Below are positions 4,816 through 5,081 of a DNA stretch of 5,081 bases, piece after piece (the first letter of the stretch is position 1; each line of letters opens with the position of its first letter). Below the pieces are notes generated by a model. The model searched no databases. It saw nothing but the letters and a program-made list of their open reading frames with translations, and was not told the origin of the DNA. A program made the position numbers and the translations under genes. The stretch comes from Fimbriimonadaceae bacterium (lineage in GTDB: Bacteria > Armatimonadota > Fimbriimonadia > Fimbriimonadales > Fimbriimonadaceae), in assembly GCA_025451715.1 (NCBI GenBank), contig JANWJY010000142.1, positions 1 to 5,081 of the forward strand. Reading direction: 5' to 3'.

Positions 4816-5081
4816 TTACTTGACGTTCAGGGTCTCAGCGCGCGCCTTCTCGACCAGCTCGCCGATCGCACCCTTGGACTCCTTCCTGAACTCCGCGGGG
4901 GAGCCCAGGAACACAAGCTTCCCTTGCTCAAGGAACGCGATGCGGTCCGCGACACGGAAGACCGAAGTGACGTCGTGGCTGACGACGACGCACGTCATCT
5001 TGAGCCGGCTGCGGGTGTCGACGATGAGCTGGTCGATGGAATAGGCAGTGACGGGGTCAAGCCCGCTCGTGGGCTCGTCGA
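4816..5081 (-). CDS. ABC transporter ATP-binding protein, MlaF/Mkl-like, C-terminal part
   Basis: The final 87 residues of a cytoplasmic ABC ATPase; the start, Walker A and signature motif lie beyond the right edge. The visible part begins inside Walker B with DEPTSGLDPVTAYSIDQLI (catalytic Glu and D-loop present), followed by MTCVVVSHDVTSVFRVADRI with the switch His, then FLEQGKLVFLGSP and a short helical tail ending in LNVK. The DPVT after the D-loop, SHD-x-TS-x-F-x-VADRIA and the GSPAEF ending resemble MlaF/Mkl/Ttg2A ATPases, which drive phospholipid or lipid transport together with an MlaE permease and an MCE protein. No partner is visible; they could lie upstream, outside the window. The frame is open through the window edge, so the Met at 4998 is internal. 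It ends in TAA, about 116 bases before its terminator. The ABC ATPase call is certain; the subfamily is likely. Confidence 0.9.
   Translation of the reverse strand, partial: DEPTSGLDPVTAYSIDQLIVDTRSRLKMTCVVVSHDVTSVFRVADRIAFLEQGKLVFLGSPAEFRKESKGAIGELVEKARAETLNVK

Overview
The window is GC-rich bacterial chromosome (about 60% GC by eye), densely packed, with genes on both strands. It holds two partial genes at the edges, four complete protein genes and one tRNA gene. There is no phage, transposase, CRISPR or plasmid signature. The lineage cannot be fixed from the sequence. Three of the four complete protein genes have a TANNNT -10 hexamer ending only 6-7 bases before the ATG and no clear Shine-Dalgarno, so leaderless transcription appears common. 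Together with a class III type PPK2, an MlaF-like ABC ATPase and a secreted-type M28 peptidase, this fits groups such as Armatimonadota (Fimbriimonas-like) or Deinococcota-like bacteria. That placement is a low-confidence inference.

Layout from left to right: (1) the C-terminal ~454 residues of an M28 zinc aminopeptidase with a PA domain insert (+, 5' end outside the window), ending at 1367. (2) Convergent to it, a PPK2-family polyphosphate kinase (-, 1381-2214); a GC-rich hairpin spans the 13-base gap and the stop codons. (3) Upstream of PPK2 on the same strand, a SUMF1/FGE-like domain protein (-, 2256-3011) that lacks the catalytic cysteine pair of true formylglycine-generating enzymes. (4) Head-to-head with it, and apparently overlapping at the 5' ends, an ApbE-type FAD:protein FMN transferase (+, 2992-3903). 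(5) A 52-bp twin-hairpin palindromic element abutting the apbE stop codon, then tRNA-Lys(CTT) on the - strand (3976-4051) with an encoded CCA and a recognisable promoter. (6) A divergent GNAT acetyltransferase (+, 4149-4670). (7) An intergenic stretch, 4671-4815, with four successive stem-loops, the first being a textbook intrinsic terminator for - strand transcription. (8) The C-terminal 87 residues of an MlaF/Mkl-like ABC transporter ATPase (-), running off the right edge.

The genes do not form an obvious pathway: they look like separately promoted housekeeping and accessory functions (peptide degradation, polyphosphate/nucleotide energy metabolism, flavoprotein maturation, acetylation, lipid transport). 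I found no convincing new multi-gene system. The most interesting signals are the repeated leaderless promoter architecture, the palindromic element after apbE, the structured 3' region downstream of the ABC gene, and the overlapping divergent 5' ends of the SUMF1-like gene and apbE.
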